From NCBI GenBank assembly GCA_016793445.1, contig JAEUME010000016.1:124001-188000 (forward strand): a DNA stretch of 64,000 nucleotides. The letters run 5' to 3'. This document shows positions 37,851-46,874 of the stretch, one piece after another (the stretch's first letter is position 1; every line of letters begins with the position of its first letter). This DNA comes from Hyphomicrobium sp. GTDB lineage: Bacteria > Pseudomonadota > Alphaproteobacteria > Rhizobiales > Hyphomicrobiaceae. A program made the position numbers and the translations under genes. Below the pieces are notes generated by a model that was given only the letters and a program-made list of their open reading frames with translations, was not told the origin of the DNA and did not search any database.

Positions 37851-39110
37851 ATGCTGATCGACCATTATTCGATTTGGAATGTCCTTCGCCAATCCCTGAA
37901 GGGCCACACCGGCTGGAAACCTGCCTGGCGGGAGCCCGAGCCCAAGGCCGAGTACGACGTCGTCATCATCGGCGGCGGCGGGCACGGCTTGGCCACGGCC
38001 TATTACCTTGCCAAGCGCTACGGCATTACCAATGTCGCCGTGGTCGAAAAGGGTTGGATCGGCTCGGGCAACGTGGGCCGCAACACCACCATCGTGCGGT
38101 CCAACTATATGCTGCCCGGCAACATCCCATTTTATGAGCTGGCCCTGCAGCTGTGGGAAGGCCTGGAGAAAGACCTCAACTACAATGCGATGGTCTCCCA
38201 GCGCGGAATTCTCAACCTCTATCATTCCGACGGCCAGCGCGATGCCTACGCGCGGCGCGGCAACGCCATGCGGCTGCACGGCGTGGACGCGGAGCTCCTG
38301 GACGAGTCTCAAGTCCAATCCATGTATCCTTGGTTTGATTACGACAACGCCCGCTTCCCGATCAAAGGCGGCCTGATCCAGCGGCGCGGCGGCACAGTGC
38401 GTCACGACGCCGTCGCCTGGGGCTATGCGCGCGCCGCCGACCGGCTTGGCGTCGACATCATCCAGAATGCGGAGGTTACCGCGATCCGCATCGAGAACGG
38501 CCGGGCGACCGGCATCGAAACCAAACGCGGCTTCATCCGCGCCAAGAAGCTTGCGCTCTCTGTCGCGGGCAACTCTTCGCGCGTTGCGGCCATGGCCGGT
38601 CTCAAGCTGCCGATTGAAAGCCACGTGCTGCAGGCGTTTGTGTCCGAAGGCATCAAGCCGTTCATCGACGGTGTGGTGACGTTCGGCGCCGGCCATTTCT
38701 ACATCAGCCAGTCGGATAAGGGCGGTCTGGTGTTCGGCGGCGATCTCGACGGCTACAATTCCTACGCACAGCGCGGCAATCTTCCGGTCGTGGAAGACGT
38801 GCTTGAAGGCGGCATGGCGCTGATGCCGCGTATCGGCCGCGTGCGCCTGCTGCGCTCGTGGGGCGGCATCATGGACATGTCCATGGACGGCTCACCCATC
38901 ATCGACAAGACGCCCATCGACAGCCTCTACCTCAATGCCGGCTGGTGCTACGGCGGCTTCAAGGCGACGCCCGCAGCGGGCCTCACCTTCGCACATCTTA
39001 TCGCGCGCGACGAACCTCACGACACGGCACGCGCCTACCGGCTGGACCGCTTCGCGACCGGCCGGATGATCGACGAAAAGGGCATGGGCAATCAGCCCAA
39101 TCTGCACTGA
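37851..39110 (+). CDS. mgdA: N-methylglutamate dehydrogenase subunit A (sarcosine oxidase beta-like)
   Basis: A 419-residue flavoprotein homologous to SoxB. The dinucleotide motif VVIIGGGGHGLATAYYLA begins near residue 38. RRGGTVRHDAVAWG contains His185, corresponding to the histidine that holds covalent FMN in heterotetrameric sarcosine oxidase. GWCYGGFKATPAAG is the C-terminal FAD contact. Together with mgdBCD and the downstream mgsABC-gmaS genes this fits N-methylglutamate dehydrogenase, which oxidises N-methylglutamate to glutamate and a C1 unit (formaldehyde or methylene-tetrahydrofolate). Sarcosine oxidase remains the alternative, but no glycine-betaine or glyA genes are nearby. Confidence 0.85.
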   Translation: MLIDHYSIWNVLRQSLKGHTGWKPAWREPEPKAEYDVVIIGGGGHGLATAYYLAKRYGITNVAVVEKGWIGSGNVGRNTTIVRSNYMLPGNIPFYELALQLWEGLEKDLNYNAMVSQRGILNLYHSDGQRDAYARRGNAMRLHGVDAELLDESQVQSMYPWFDYDNARFPIKGGLIQRRGGTVRHDAVAWGYARAADRLGVDIIQNAEVTAIRIENGRATGIETKRGFIRAKKLALSVAGNSSRVAAMAGLKLPIESHVLQAFVSEGIKPFIDGVVTFGAGHFYISQSDKGGLVFGGDLDGYNSYAQRGNLPVVEDVLEGGMALMPRIGRVRLLRSWGGIMDMSMDGSPIIDKTPIDSLYLNAGWCYGGFKATPAAGLTFAHLIARDEPHDTARAYRLDRFATGRMIDEKGMGNQPNLH

Positions 39111-39126
39111 AAAAGGCACACGGACC

Positions 39127-39420
39127 ATGCGCATTTCCTGCCCCTACTGCGGCGAACGCAGCCTTGACGAATACCTCTACATTGGCGACGCGACCGTAAC
39201 CCGGCCGGATCCCGCCGGCGCCAATGCCCAGGCCGACTTCTACAAGTACGCCTACGAGCGTACGAACCCGGCCGGAGCCCACAAGGAACTCTGGTATCAC
39301 TCCGCCGGCTGCCACGCTTGGCTCGTGGTCGAGCGCGATACGCGCACGCACGAGATCTCCTCCGTCGAAACCGCGAAGGACGTAGCTCTGAAGCGCAACG
39401 TTGCAAAGGGAGGCGCGTGA
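39127..39420 (+). CDS. mgdB: N-methylglutamate dehydrogenase subunit B (sarcosine oxidase delta-like)
   Basis: This 97-residue SoxD-family protein begins MRISCPYCGERSLDEY, a zinc-ribbon CxxC (Cys5, Cys8), with a further His/Cys in YHSAGCHAWLVVERD. The delta subunit binds zinc and has a structural role in the heterotetramer. It starts 17 bp after mgdA and its stop is one base before the mgdC start, the standard subunit order for this enzyme. Confidence 0.87.
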   Translation: MRISCPYCGERSLDEYLYIGDATVTRPDPAGANAQADFYKYAYERTNPAGAHKELWYHSAGCHAWLVVERDTRTHEISSVETAKDVALKRNVAKGGA

Positions 39421-39421
39421 C

Positions 39422-42403
39422 ATGAGCGCTTCACAGACCAATCGCATCACCGGCAAGGGCCTCATCGATCGCCGCAAGCCGCTGCGCTTCACCTTCGACG
39501 GCAAGAGTTATGACGGTTTCCAGGGCGACACGCTTGCAAGCGCTCTGCTCGCCAACGGCGTCGTGCTGACGGGCCGCTCGTTCAAATATCACCGCGCACG
39601 CGGCATCCTGAGCGCGGGCTCTGAAGAACCCAACGCCATTGTGGAACTGCGCGCGGGTGCGCGCCGCGAGCCCAACACGCGCGCCACCATGATCGAGCTT
39701 TTCCCTGGACTTGAGGCGCACAGTCAGAACCGCTGGCCTTCGCTCAAGTACGACGTGCTCTCGATCAACTCACTGCTGTCGCCGGTATTCGTGGCTGGCT
39801 TCTACTACAAGACCTTCATGTGGCCGTCAGCGATGTGGGAGAAGTTGTACGAGCCGATGATCCGGCGCGCTGCTGGCCTTGGCCGGGCATCCGACGAGGC
39901 CGATCCAGATACTTATGATAAGTCGAACGCCTTTTGCGACGTGCTCGTCGTTGGCGGCGGTGCAGCCGGCCTGATGGCCGCGCTTACGGCTGGCCGCGCT
40001 GGCGCGCGCGTCATCGTGTGCGATGAGCACTTCGATCTTGGCGGCAGGCTTCTCTCTGAAACCCAACTCGTCGATGGTAAGCCCGCGCACGATTGGGTTC
40101 GCGCCGCGGTCGCCGAACTGCGCGCCATGCCTGAAGTTCAGATCCTGACCCGCACGAGCGTGTTCGGCGCTTACGACACCGGCACTTTCGCCGCCGTCGA
40201 GCGTGTCGCCGATCATCTTCCCAAGCCGGGCGTACATCAGCCGCGCCAGCGGCTCTGGCGCATTATTGCCAAGCAATGCGTGCTGGCGGCAGGTGCAACC
40301 GAGCGACCCATTGTGTTCGGCAACAACGATCTGCCGGGCGTGATGCTGGCGAGCGCAGTGCGCACCTACATCAATCGTTTCGGCGTGATGCCGGGCAAGA
40401 CAGCGGTCATCTTCGCCAACAATGATGAAGCAGCGACGACCGCACGCGACCTCGCCACGGTTGGCGTTCGCGTGGCGGCTATCGTGGATTCGCGCCCTCA
40501 ACCCAGCGCCGCCGTGCGCGATGCCGCCAAGACCACCGGCGCACGCCTCGTCAGTGGCGTTGTGGCCGATGCCAAGGGCCGCATCGCCGTCAAGGGTGCG
40601 CGCATCGTTCCTGCTGCGGGCGAGGCGTTCGACGTGTCGTGCGATCTCATCGCGGTATCGGGCGGCTACAATCCCAATGTGCAGCTCACGACACATCAGA
40701 ACGGGCGTCCTCAATGGAACGAGACGCTGGCGGCCTTCCTGCCGGGTTCTTCCCCCAAGGGCATGACCGTCGTGGGTTCTGCCAAGGGCACATTCTCGCT
40801 ACCGGATTGTCTTGCCGAGGGCGCTCAAGCCGGTGCCGCAGCTGCGACGGCGGCAGGTTTCAGCGCGCACGTGCCGCAGGTTCCGAAGGCTGAGGCTGAA
40901 AGCTACGGCGTTGTTCCGATGTGGCGCGTCAAGGAAGCAAAGCACAAGGCGTTCGTCGATTTCCAGAACGACGTAGCCGCAAGCGACATCGATCTGGCCG
41001 AGCGTGAGGGCTATCGTTCCGTCGAACACGTCAAGCGCTACACGACGCTCGGCATGGCGACCGACCAGGGCAAGACCGCGAACGTCAACGGCCTTGCAAT
41101 CCTGGCCGCATTGACGGGCAAGTCGATCCCTGAAACCGGCATCACGTCGGCCCGCCCCCCCTATTCGCCGGTCTCGATCGGCGCGCTTGCCGGTCATCAT
41201 CGCGGCAAGGAGTTCAAGGCAACGCGCCTTCCACCGTCCTATTATTGGGCCAAGGAACAGGGCGCGGTGATGGTGGAAGCCGGCCTATGGATGCGCCCGC
41301 AGTATTTCCCGCGCGCCGGCGAGACGGACTGGCTTGAAACCGTGACACGTGAGGTGAAGACCACACGTTCGGCCGCGGGCATCTGCGACGTCTCCACGCT
41401 TGGCAAGATCGAGATCCAGGGCGCGGACGCGGGTACCTTCCTCGACCGCGTCTACATCAACATGTTCTCGACGCTCGGCGTCGGCAAGGCACGCTACGGC
41501 ATGATGCTGCGCGAGGACGGCATCGTCCTGGACGACGGTACGACCGCGCGGTTTGCGCAAGACCGCTTCTTCATGACCACCACGACCGTCAACGCCGTGA
41601 AGGTGATGCAGCATCTGGAATTCTGCCACCAGTGGCATTGGCCGGAGCTGGACGTGCAGATGGCGTCGGCGACGGACCAGTGGGCGCAGTATTCGGTTGC
41701 GGGTCCACGCTCCCGCGAGCTGCTCGCCAAACTGGTCGATGCGCCCTTCGATATCTCCAACGAGGGCTTCCCTTATATGGCTGTTGCGGAGATCACCGTG
41801 TGCAACGGCATCCGGGCCCGCATCTACCGTCTGTCGTTCTCCGGCGAGCTTGCCTATGAGATCGGTGTACCTGCGCGTTACGGCGACTCATTGATCCGCG
41901 CGCTGATGGCAGCAGGTCAAGAGTTCGGCGCCCTCTGCTACGGCACCGAAGCGCTTGGCGTGATGCGCATCGAAAAGGGCCACGTCGGCGGTCCTGAGAT
42001 CAACGGCACGACGACCGCGGCGGACCTGGGTCTGGGCAAAATGGCCTCGACCAAGAAGGACTTCATCGGCCGCGTTCTTGCTGGCCGCGAAGGCCTCAAA
42101 GATCCATCCCGCCCTGCGCTTGTGGGCTTCAGGCCCGTGGATCGCTCGGCACGGCTGCGATCGGGCTCCCACCTGCTGCCCAAGGATGCAGGCAACTTCG
42201 CCAGCAACGATCAAGGCTATCTGACGTCGGTTGCGTATTCGCCGATGAACGGACACTGGGTCGGCCTGGGCCTCCTGTCCAACGCAGCCAGCCGCATGGG
42301 CGAGATCGTTCGCGCTTACGACCCTGTCCGCAATGGCGACACCCTGGTGGAAGTCGTGTCGCCCGTATTCTTCGATCCTGAGGGAGAACGCCTGCGTGTC
42401 TAG
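39422..42403 (+). CDS. mgdC: N-methylglutamate dehydrogenase subunit C (sarcosine oxidase alpha-like)
   Basis: The ATG at 39422 gives 993 residues. Domains in order: an N-terminal ferredoxin-like fold (FTFDGKSYDGFQGDTLASAL) without cluster cysteines, an FAD/NAD domain with VLVVGGGAAGLMAALTAGRAG near residue 178, an NAD-linked segment, and a C-terminal GcvT/aminomethyltransferase domain from about residue 610 onward. The GcvT domain binds tetrahydrofolate and takes up the methyl-derived C1 unit. As the largest subunit it links amine oxidation in MgdA to folate. The stop overlaps the mgdD start by 8 bp. Confidence 0.87.
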   Translation: MSASQTNRITGKGLIDRRKPLRFTFDGKSYDGFQGDTLASALLANGVVLTGRSFKYHRARGILSAGSEEPNAIVELRAGARREPNTRATMIELFPGLEAHSQNRWPSLKYDVLSINSLLSPVFVAGFYYKTFMWPSAMWEKLYEPMIRRAAGLGRASDEADPDTYDKSNAFCDVLVVGGGAAGLMAALTAGRAGARVIVCDEHFDLGGRLLSETQLVDGKPAHDWVRAAVAELRAMPEVQILTRTSVFGAYDTGTFAAVERVADHLPKPGVHQPRQRLWRIIAKQCVLAAGATERPIVFGNNDLPGVMLASAVRTYINRFGVMPGKTAVIFANNDEAATTARDLATVGVRVAAIVDSRPQPSAAVRDAAKTTGARLVSGVVADAKGRIAVKGARIVPAAGEAFDVSCDLIAVSGGYNPNVQLTTHQNGRPQWNETLAAFLPGSSPKGMTVVGSAKGTFSLPDCLAEGAQAGAAAATAAGFSAHVPQVPKAEAESYGVVPMWRVKEAKHKAFVDFQNDVAASDIDLAEREGYRSVEHVKRYTTLGMATDQGKTANVNGLAILAALTGKSIPETGITSARPPYSPVSIGALAGHHRGKEFKATRLPPSYYWAKEQGAVMVEAGLWMRPQYFPRAGETDWLETVTREVKTTRSAAGICDVSTLGKIEIQGADAGTFLDRVYINMFSTLGVGKARYGMMLREDGIVLDDGTTARFAQDRFFMTTTTVNAVKVMQHLEFCHQWHWPELDVQMASATDQWAQYSVAGPRSRELLAKLVDAPFDISNEGFPYMAVAEITVCNGIRARIYRLSFSGELAYEIGVPARYGDSLIRALMAAGQEFGALCYGTEALGVMRIEKGHVGGPEINGTTTAADLGLGKMASTKKDFIGRVLAGREGLKDPSRPALVGFRPVDRSARLRSGSHLLPKDAGNFASNDQGYLTSVAYSPMNGHWVGLGLLSNAASRMGEIVRAYDPVRNGDTLVEVVSPVFFDPEGERLRV

Positions 42404-42983
42404 TCTCACACTCACCCCGACGAATGCGCTTGCCAGCGCTTTGAATTCGAGCCGCAGCTCCGTTGCGATCGCCGTACTCGACGGTCTCAGCATCGCGCAC
42501 GTCGCCGCGCGCAAGGGCCAGAGCGCCGCGCTGGCCGCACGTGTCAAGGAACTGTTCGGCGTGACGCTATCGCAGACGCCGCGCATTGCGACAGGCTCGA
42601 ACGTCAGCTTCGTCTGGGCCGGCCCGGACCAGTGGCTGGCGATGGCTCGCGCCGACACGAACCCTGACTTCGAACGGGATCTGCGCGGTAAGCTCGAAGG
42701 GCTTGCGTCAGTTGCGGATCAGACTGATGCGCGCGCGCTGGCAACCGTGCGCGGACCTAACGCCCGCCACGTCCTCGCAAAGGGTGTGCCGATCGATCTG
42801 CATCCGAAGGCGTTTCCGGCAGGGAGTGCCGCAATCACCCACGCTTCACATATTGGCGTCCTGATGTGGCTGTCGGAGGCGGACGACACGTTCACCTTGG
42901 CGTGCCCACGCTCATATGCGTCCAGCTTTTGGAATTGGTTGACGGAATCCGCCGTGGAGTTCAGCCCGGCGGTCGGCGAATAG
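42396..42983 (+). CDS. mgdD: N-methylglutamate dehydrogenase subunit D (sarcosine oxidase gamma-like)
   Basis: A GTG start at 42396, with GGGAG about ten bases upstream, gives 195 residues and an 8-bp overlap with mgdC; an upstream frame start at 42333 lies inside mgdC and is unlikely. The sequence (SVAIAVLDGLSIAHVAARKG, FVWAGPDQWLAM, ATVRGPNARHVLAKG) matches the SoxG family, a short GcvT-like subunit that caps the alpha-subunit folate domain. It completes mgdABCD. Confidence 0.82.
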   Translation: MSSLTLTPTNALASALNSSRSSVAIAVLDGLSIAHVAARKGQSAALAARVKELFGVTLSQTPRIATGSNVSFVWAGPDQWLAMARADTNPDFERDLRGKLEGLASVADQTDARALATVRGPNARHVLAKGVPIDLHPKAFPAGSAAITHASHIGVLMWLSEADDTFTLACPRSYASSFWNWLTESAVEFSPAVGE

Positions 42984-43071
42984 ACAGACCGGTCGGATTA
43001 GCCATTTGCGATCTTCTGACCAATAGACGTTGTCTCGCTATTCTAAAGCATTGTATCGTGCGCGCACTTGA

Positions 43072-43097
43072 GCGCAGCCCTGGGTTCCGGGCTGCGC
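43072..43097. other. Intergenic hairpin between mgdD and the XRE regulator
   Basis: GCGCAGCCC (43072-43080) and its exact complement GGGCTGCGC (43089-43097) enclose an 8-base loop, making a strong 9-bp hairpin that ends 18 bp before the regulator ATG. There is no T-tract, so it is not a typical rho-independent terminator. It may stabilise the mgd mRNA end or act as a regulator-binding site. Confidence 0.5.
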
Positions 43098-43115
43098 AGC
43101 AATGACAGGCGAGGC

Positions 43116-43769
43116 ATGGTCGAACAACGTGGGAAAAAGGCGAGATCGCTCCCCGAAGTCGAGGAGCTGACAACGGGTTCCGGCGCGCCGGTGGCCTCGA
43201 CGCGAACCTTGGAACAAGCCATCGGGCTGCGCGTCCGCCAACAGCGCAAAGAAGCCCAGTTAACCGTCGCTGAACTCGCGGCTGCGGCAGAAATTTCACC
43301 TGGCATGCTGTCCAAGATCGAAAACGGGCAGATTTCCCCCTCGCTGAACACGTTGCAGACCCTCGCATCTGCTCTCAACGTACCGATCGCGCTGCTTTTT
43401 TCTTCGTTCGAGCAGCGCCGGGACTGCTCCTTCGTCAAGTCGGGCGAGGGGGTGATTATCAGGCGCCGGGGTACCAAGGTCGGCCATCAATATCAGTTGC
43501 TCGGTCATTCTTTGGGCGGCGACGTCGTGGTCGAGCCCTACCTCATCACGCTGAGCGAGGATGCGGTGCCCTACACCGCCTTCCAGCACGACGGCATCGA
43601 GTTCATTTACATGCTGACCGGCGAGGTTGAATATGCTCATGCGGATCGGACTTACTTCCTGAAGCCCGGAGATGCCATTCTGTTTGACAGCGCCGCGCCC
43701 CACGGCCCTGTCAATTTGATCCGACCACCGATGACCTACCTATCAATTATCATATACCCACGAAGCTGA
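43116..43769 (+). CDS. XRE-cupin transcriptional regulator
   Basis: The ATG at 43116 gives 217 residues; an in-frame TTG at 43068 lies within the hairpin and is unlikely. After a disordered basic N-terminus, an HTH_XRE domain occupies about residues 36-91 (LRVRQQRKEAQLTVAELAAAA, ISPGMLSKIENGQISPS). A double-stranded beta-helix cupin follows (GIEFIYMLTGEVEYAHADR, LKPGDAILFDSAAPHGPVN) with His/Glu residues suited to metal or small-ligand sensing. PuuR-type polyamine and amine regulators share this architecture. It lies between mgdABCD and mgsABC, so control of the methylamine pathway is the simplest inference. Confidence 0.85.
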   Translation: MVEQRGKKARSLPEVEELTTGSGAPVASTRTLEQAIGLRVRQQRKEAQLTVAELAAAAEISPGMLSKIENGQISPSLNTLQTLASALNVPIALLFSSFEQRRDCSFVKSGEGVIIRRRGTKVGHQYQLLGHSLGGDVVVEPYLITLSEDAVPYTAFQHDGIEFIYMLTGEVEYAHADRTYFLKPGDAILFDSAAPHGPVNLIRPPMTYLSIIIYPRS

Positions 43770-43834
43770 AAGCCTGGCGCTCATCGCCAACGGCCCCTAT
43801 CGTTTTCCTCTAAAGAAATTTTTTTTCCCCCCAA

Positions 43835-43864
43835 TTGACACCACCTGGGACCCTGTCGTAGGAT
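43835..43864 (+). promoter_or_regulatory. Candidate promoter of mgsABC
   Basis: A consensus -35 TTGACA (43835-43840) is followed after 18 bp by TAGGAT (43859-43864), a 4-of-6 match to -10. It lies 38 bp before the mgsA start. Direct GCAAC repeats at 43866-43870 and 43881-43885 sit in the expected initial transcribed region. A T8-C6 run precedes the -35. It suggests mgsABC can be transcribed separately from mgdABCD. Confidence 0.45.
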
Positions 43865-43902
43865 TGCAACTAATGTAGTCGCAACCAAAAGGGCAAAATC
43901 CC

Positions 43903-44805
43903 ATGTGCGGAATTGTCGGACTCTTTCTCAAGAACAAGGAACTTGAACCTAAGCTCGGTTCAATGCTGACAACTATGCTCGCAACCATGTGTGAGCGTGG
44001 CCCGGACTCGGCGGGCTTTGCCGTTTACGGCGCCCCCGAGGCAGGCAAGGCAAAGATCACGCTGCAGTCGCCAAATCCGGACACTGATTTCGCCGGTCTC
44101 GCCGACGCGGTCTCCAAGGTCATCTGCGCGCCGGCAAAACTTGTGGTGAAGTCGACTCACGCGGTGCTCACTGTTCCCTCCAGCAAGGCCGACGAAGCAC
44201 GCGCCGCCGTGCGCGCCAATCATCCCGCGATCCGCGTCATGAGCCAGGGCGAAGAGATCGAAATCTACAAGGAGGTCGGCTACCCGACCGAGGTGTCCAA
44301 GCGCTTCGACCTTGAACACATGGCCGGAACGCACGCCATCGCGCACACGCGCATGGCGACGGAAAGCGCCGTGACCACCATGGGTGCGCACCCCTTCTCG
44401 ACCGGCCCGGATCAGTGCCTGGTGCACAATGGCTCGCTTTCGAACCACAACAGTCTGCGCCGCGAACTTAAGCGCGACGGCATGACGTTCGAGACCGAGA
44501 ACGACACCGAGGTTGCCGCTGCCTATCTGTCCTGGCGCATGAAGCAGGGCATGAACCTGGGTGAAGCTCTGGAAAAGAGCCTCGACGATCTCGACGGCTT
44601 CTTCACCTTCGTAGTCGGCACCAAGGACGGCTTCGGCGTCATTCGCGACCCGATCGCCTGCAAGCCGGCCGTCATGGCGGAGACCGACGACTACGTCGCC
44701 TTTGGCTCCGAGTATCGCGCGCTCGCCAACCTGCCCAACATCGATAAGGCACGTGTTTGGGAGCCCGAGCCTTCGACGGTCTATTTCTGGGAACGTAAGC
44801 ACTGA
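43903..44805 (+). CDS. mgsA: N-methylglutamate synthase subunit A (class II glutamine amidotransferase)
   Basis: A 300-residue protein starting MCGIVGLF, so Cys2 is the N-terminal nucleophile after Met removal, as in class II (Ntn) amidotransferases. THAIAHTRMATESAV and LVHNGSLSNHNSLRREL are the glutamine-binding and Asn/Gly oxyanion motifs. It resembles the GATase domain of GltB as a free-standing subunit (MgsA/GlxB). In methylamine users it releases methylamine from gamma-glutamylmethylamide for transfer within the MgsABC complex, giving N-methylglutamate with 2-oxoglutarate. An AAGGG ribosome site is 9 bp upstream. Confidence 0.9.
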   Translation: MCGIVGLFLKNKELEPKLGSMLTTMLATMCERGPDSAGFAVYGAPEAGKAKITLQSPNPDTDFAGLADAVSKVICAPAKLVVKSTHAVLTVPSSKADEARAAVRANHPAIRVMSQGEEIEIYKEVGYPTEVSKRFDLEHMAGTHAIAHTRMATESAVTTMGAHPFSTGPDQCLVHNGSLSNHNSLRRELKRDGMTFETENDTEVAAAYLSWRMKQGMNLGEALEKSLDDLDGFFTFVVGTKDGFGVIRDPIACKPAVMAETDDYVAFGSEYRALANLPNIDKARVWEPEPSTVYFWERKH

Positions 44806-44850
44806 TCCCCTCAAGCAACGGGCAACGAAACGCACAAACGGAAACGCACA

Positions 44851-45537
44851 ATGAGAACGATCGATCTGGCGACCACGCCACTACGGGAGCTGAATGAAGC
44901 TCTCCACCGCCAAAAGGACGGCGCCAACGAAGACAACTGGGAAGTACTGAATCCGCGCGGCTCTCATGCAGTCGCCGTTGGCGTCGACGCCCCCATCAAC
45001 CTCGATGTGAAGGGCAGCGTTGGCTACTATTGCGGCGGCATGAACAAGAAGGCGACGATCACCGTGCACGGCTCCGCCGGCCCGGGCGTTGCCGAGAACA
45101 TGATGTCGGGCAAGGTGACCATCAAGGGCGACGCCAGCCAGTACGCTGGCGCGACCGGCCGTGGTGGTCTTCTTGTCATCGAGGGTAACGCGTCCTCGCG
45201 TTGCGGCATCTCGATGAAGGGCATCGACATCGTGGTGAAGGGCAACATCGGCCATATGTCGGCATTCATGGCCCAGTCAGGGCACCTTGTGGTCCTGGGC
45301 GATGCTGGCGATGCGCTCGGCGACTCCATCTACGAGGCCAAGTTGTTCGTACGCGGCAAGGTCAAGAGCCTGGGCGCCGACTGCATCGAGAAGGAGATGC
45401 GGCCAGAGCACCACGAGGAGCTTGCCAAGTTGCTCGAAAGCGCTGGCTTCAAGGACGTGAAGACGAACGAGTTCAAGCGCTACGGCTCGGCTCGCAAGCT
45501 TTATAACTTCAACATCGATAACGCGGATGCCTACTGA
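44851..45537 (+). CDS. mgsB: N-methylglutamate synthase subunit B (GltB C-terminal GxGxG domain)
   Basis: The 228-residue protein is a free-standing right-handed beta-helix like the alpha-subunit C-terminal domain of glutamate synthase. Repeats such as GSVGYYCGGMNKKATI, GVAENMMSGKVTIKGDAS, GGLLVIEGNASSRCG and HLVVLGDAGDALGDSI show the repeated Gly pattern. It is structural in the synthase complex. It begins 46 bp after mgsA and its stop overlaps the mgsC start by one base (TGATG), so mgsBC translation is coupled. Confidence 0.88.
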   Translation: MRTIDLATTPLRELNEALHRQKDGANEDNWEVLNPRGSHAVAVGVDAPINLDVKGSVGYYCGGMNKKATITVHGSAGPGVAENMMSGKVTIKGDASQYAGATGRGGLLVIEGNASSRCGISMKGIDIVVKGNIGHMSAFMAQSGHLVVLGDAGDALGDSIYEAKLFVRGKVKSLGADCIEKEMRPEHHEELAKLLESAGFKDVKTNEFKRYGSARKLYNFNIDNADAY

Positions 45538-46874
45538 TGAGCTACCATAACCCTCCGACCACGCCGCGTAAGTCGTGGACCTTTGATGACTACACGCTGT
45601 CAGAAATCCGCCGCGCCGCGCAGACCGGCATCTACGATATTCGCGGTGGCGGCGCCAAGCGGCGCGTACCTCACTTCGATGATCTTCTCTTCCTCGGCGC
45701 CTCCATCTCGCGTTATCCCCTCGAGGGCTATCGCGAGAAGTGCTCAACGAGCGTCACGCTCGGCACGCGCTTTGCCAAGAAGCCGATCGAGCTGAAGATC
45801 CCGATCACGATCGCAGGCATGAGCTTCGGCGCGCTGTCGGCTGCCGCGAAGGAAGCTCTTGGCCGTGGAGCCTCGATTGCCGGCACATCGACGACGACGG
45901 GTGACGGCGGCATGACGCCCGAAGAGCGTGGACAGTCCAAGACCCTCGTCTATCAGTATCTGCCCTCGCGCTACGGCATGAACCCCGACGATCTGCGCAA
46001 GGCGGACGCTATCGAGGTTGTCGTCGGTCAGGGTGCGAAGCCCGGCGGCGGCGGCATGCTTCTCGGCCAGAAGATCTCCGATCGCGTCGCCGAGATGCGC
46101 AACCTGCCCAAGGGCATCGACCAGCGTTCGGCTTGCCGTCATCCCGACTGGACAGGTCCCGACGATCTCGAAATCAAGATCCTTGAGCTGCGCGAGATCA
46201 CCGAGTGGGAGAAGCCGATTTACGTCAAGGTTGGCGGCACGCGGCCTTACTACGACACTGCTCTTGCGGTGAAGGCCGGCGCCGACGTCGTTGTTCTCGA
46301 CGGCATGCAAGGCGGCACGGCGGCAACGCAGGAAGTGTTCATTGAGCACGTTGGCCTGCCCACGCTGGCCTGCATCCGGCCCGCCGTTCAGGCGCTGCAG
46401 GATCTGGGAATGCATCGCAAGGTCCAGCTCATCGTCTCGGGCGGCATTCGCTCGGGCGCCGACTGCGCCAAGGCTCTTGCGCTCGGGGCGGACGCGGTCT
46501 CGATCGGCATCGCGGCTCTGGCTGCGCTTGGCGATAACGACCCCTCGCTGGAGAAAGAGTACAACAAGCTCAATACCACGGCCGGCAGCTATGACGACTG
46601 GCACGAGGGCAAGGATCCGGCGGGCATTACCACTCAGGATCCTGGTCTTCAGAAGCGGCTTGATCCGGTGAAAGCCGGCCGCAGGCTCGCGAACTATCTC
46701 AAGGTGATGACCCTTGAGATTCAGACAGTCGCCCGCGCCGCAGGCCATAACAACATTCACAATCTGGAGCCCGAGGATCTTTGCGCGTTGACCCTCGAGG
46801 CAGCAGCCATGGCACGTGTGCCCCTGGCTGGAACCTCTTGGATTCCAGGCATCACAGGAACGGGCGGCCTTTAA
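45537..46874 (+). CDS. mgsC: N-methylglutamate synthase subunit C (FMN-binding GltB-like domain)
   Basis: A 445-residue TIM-barrel protein of the glutamate synthase central/FMN domain: ITIAGMSFGALSAAAKEAL near residue 86, then YVKVGGTRPYYDTALAVKAG, VVLDGMQGGTAATQEVF and LIVSGGIRSGADCAKAL, the FMN-phosphate site. It catalyses the reductive step forming N-methylglutamate. The region that holds the 3Fe-4S cysteines in ordinary glutamate synthases here reads SYDDWHEGKDPAGITTQD with no cysteines; only five isolated Cys are present in the whole chain. A terminator follows directly. Confidence 0.9.
   Translation: MSYHNPPTTPRKSWTFDDYTLSEIRRAAQTGIYDIRGGGAKRRVPHFDDLLFLGASISRYPLEGYREKCSTSVTLGTRFAKKPIELKIPITIAGMSFGALSAAAKEALGRGASIAGTSTTTGDGGMTPEERGQSKTLVYQYLPSRYGMNPDDLRKADAIEVVVGQGAKPGGGGMLLGQKISDRVAEMRNLPKGIDQRSACRHPDWTGPDDLEIKILELREITEWEKPIYVKVGGTRPYYDTALAVKAGADVVVLDGMQGGTAATQEVFIEHVGLPTLACIRPAVQALQDLGMHRKVQLIVSGGIRSGADCAKALALGADAVSIGIAALAALGDNDPSLEKEYNKLNTTAGSYDDWHEGKDPAGITTQDPGLQKRLDPVKAGRRLANYLKVMTLEIQTVARAAGHNNIHNLEPEDLCALTLEAAAMARVPLAGTSWIPGITGTGGL

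Noticed and set aside
37851-42983. A true sarcosine oxidase operon (soxBDAG).
   Set aside because: Context with mgsABC and gmaS, and lack of glycine/folate partner genes, favours N-methylglutamate dehydrogenase; substrate still needs direct proof.
44851-46874. Fragments of a broken glutamate synthase (gltB).
   Set aside because: MgsA, MgsB and MgsC are separate full-length subunits with coupled starts and a terminator, not remnants of a frameshifted gltB.
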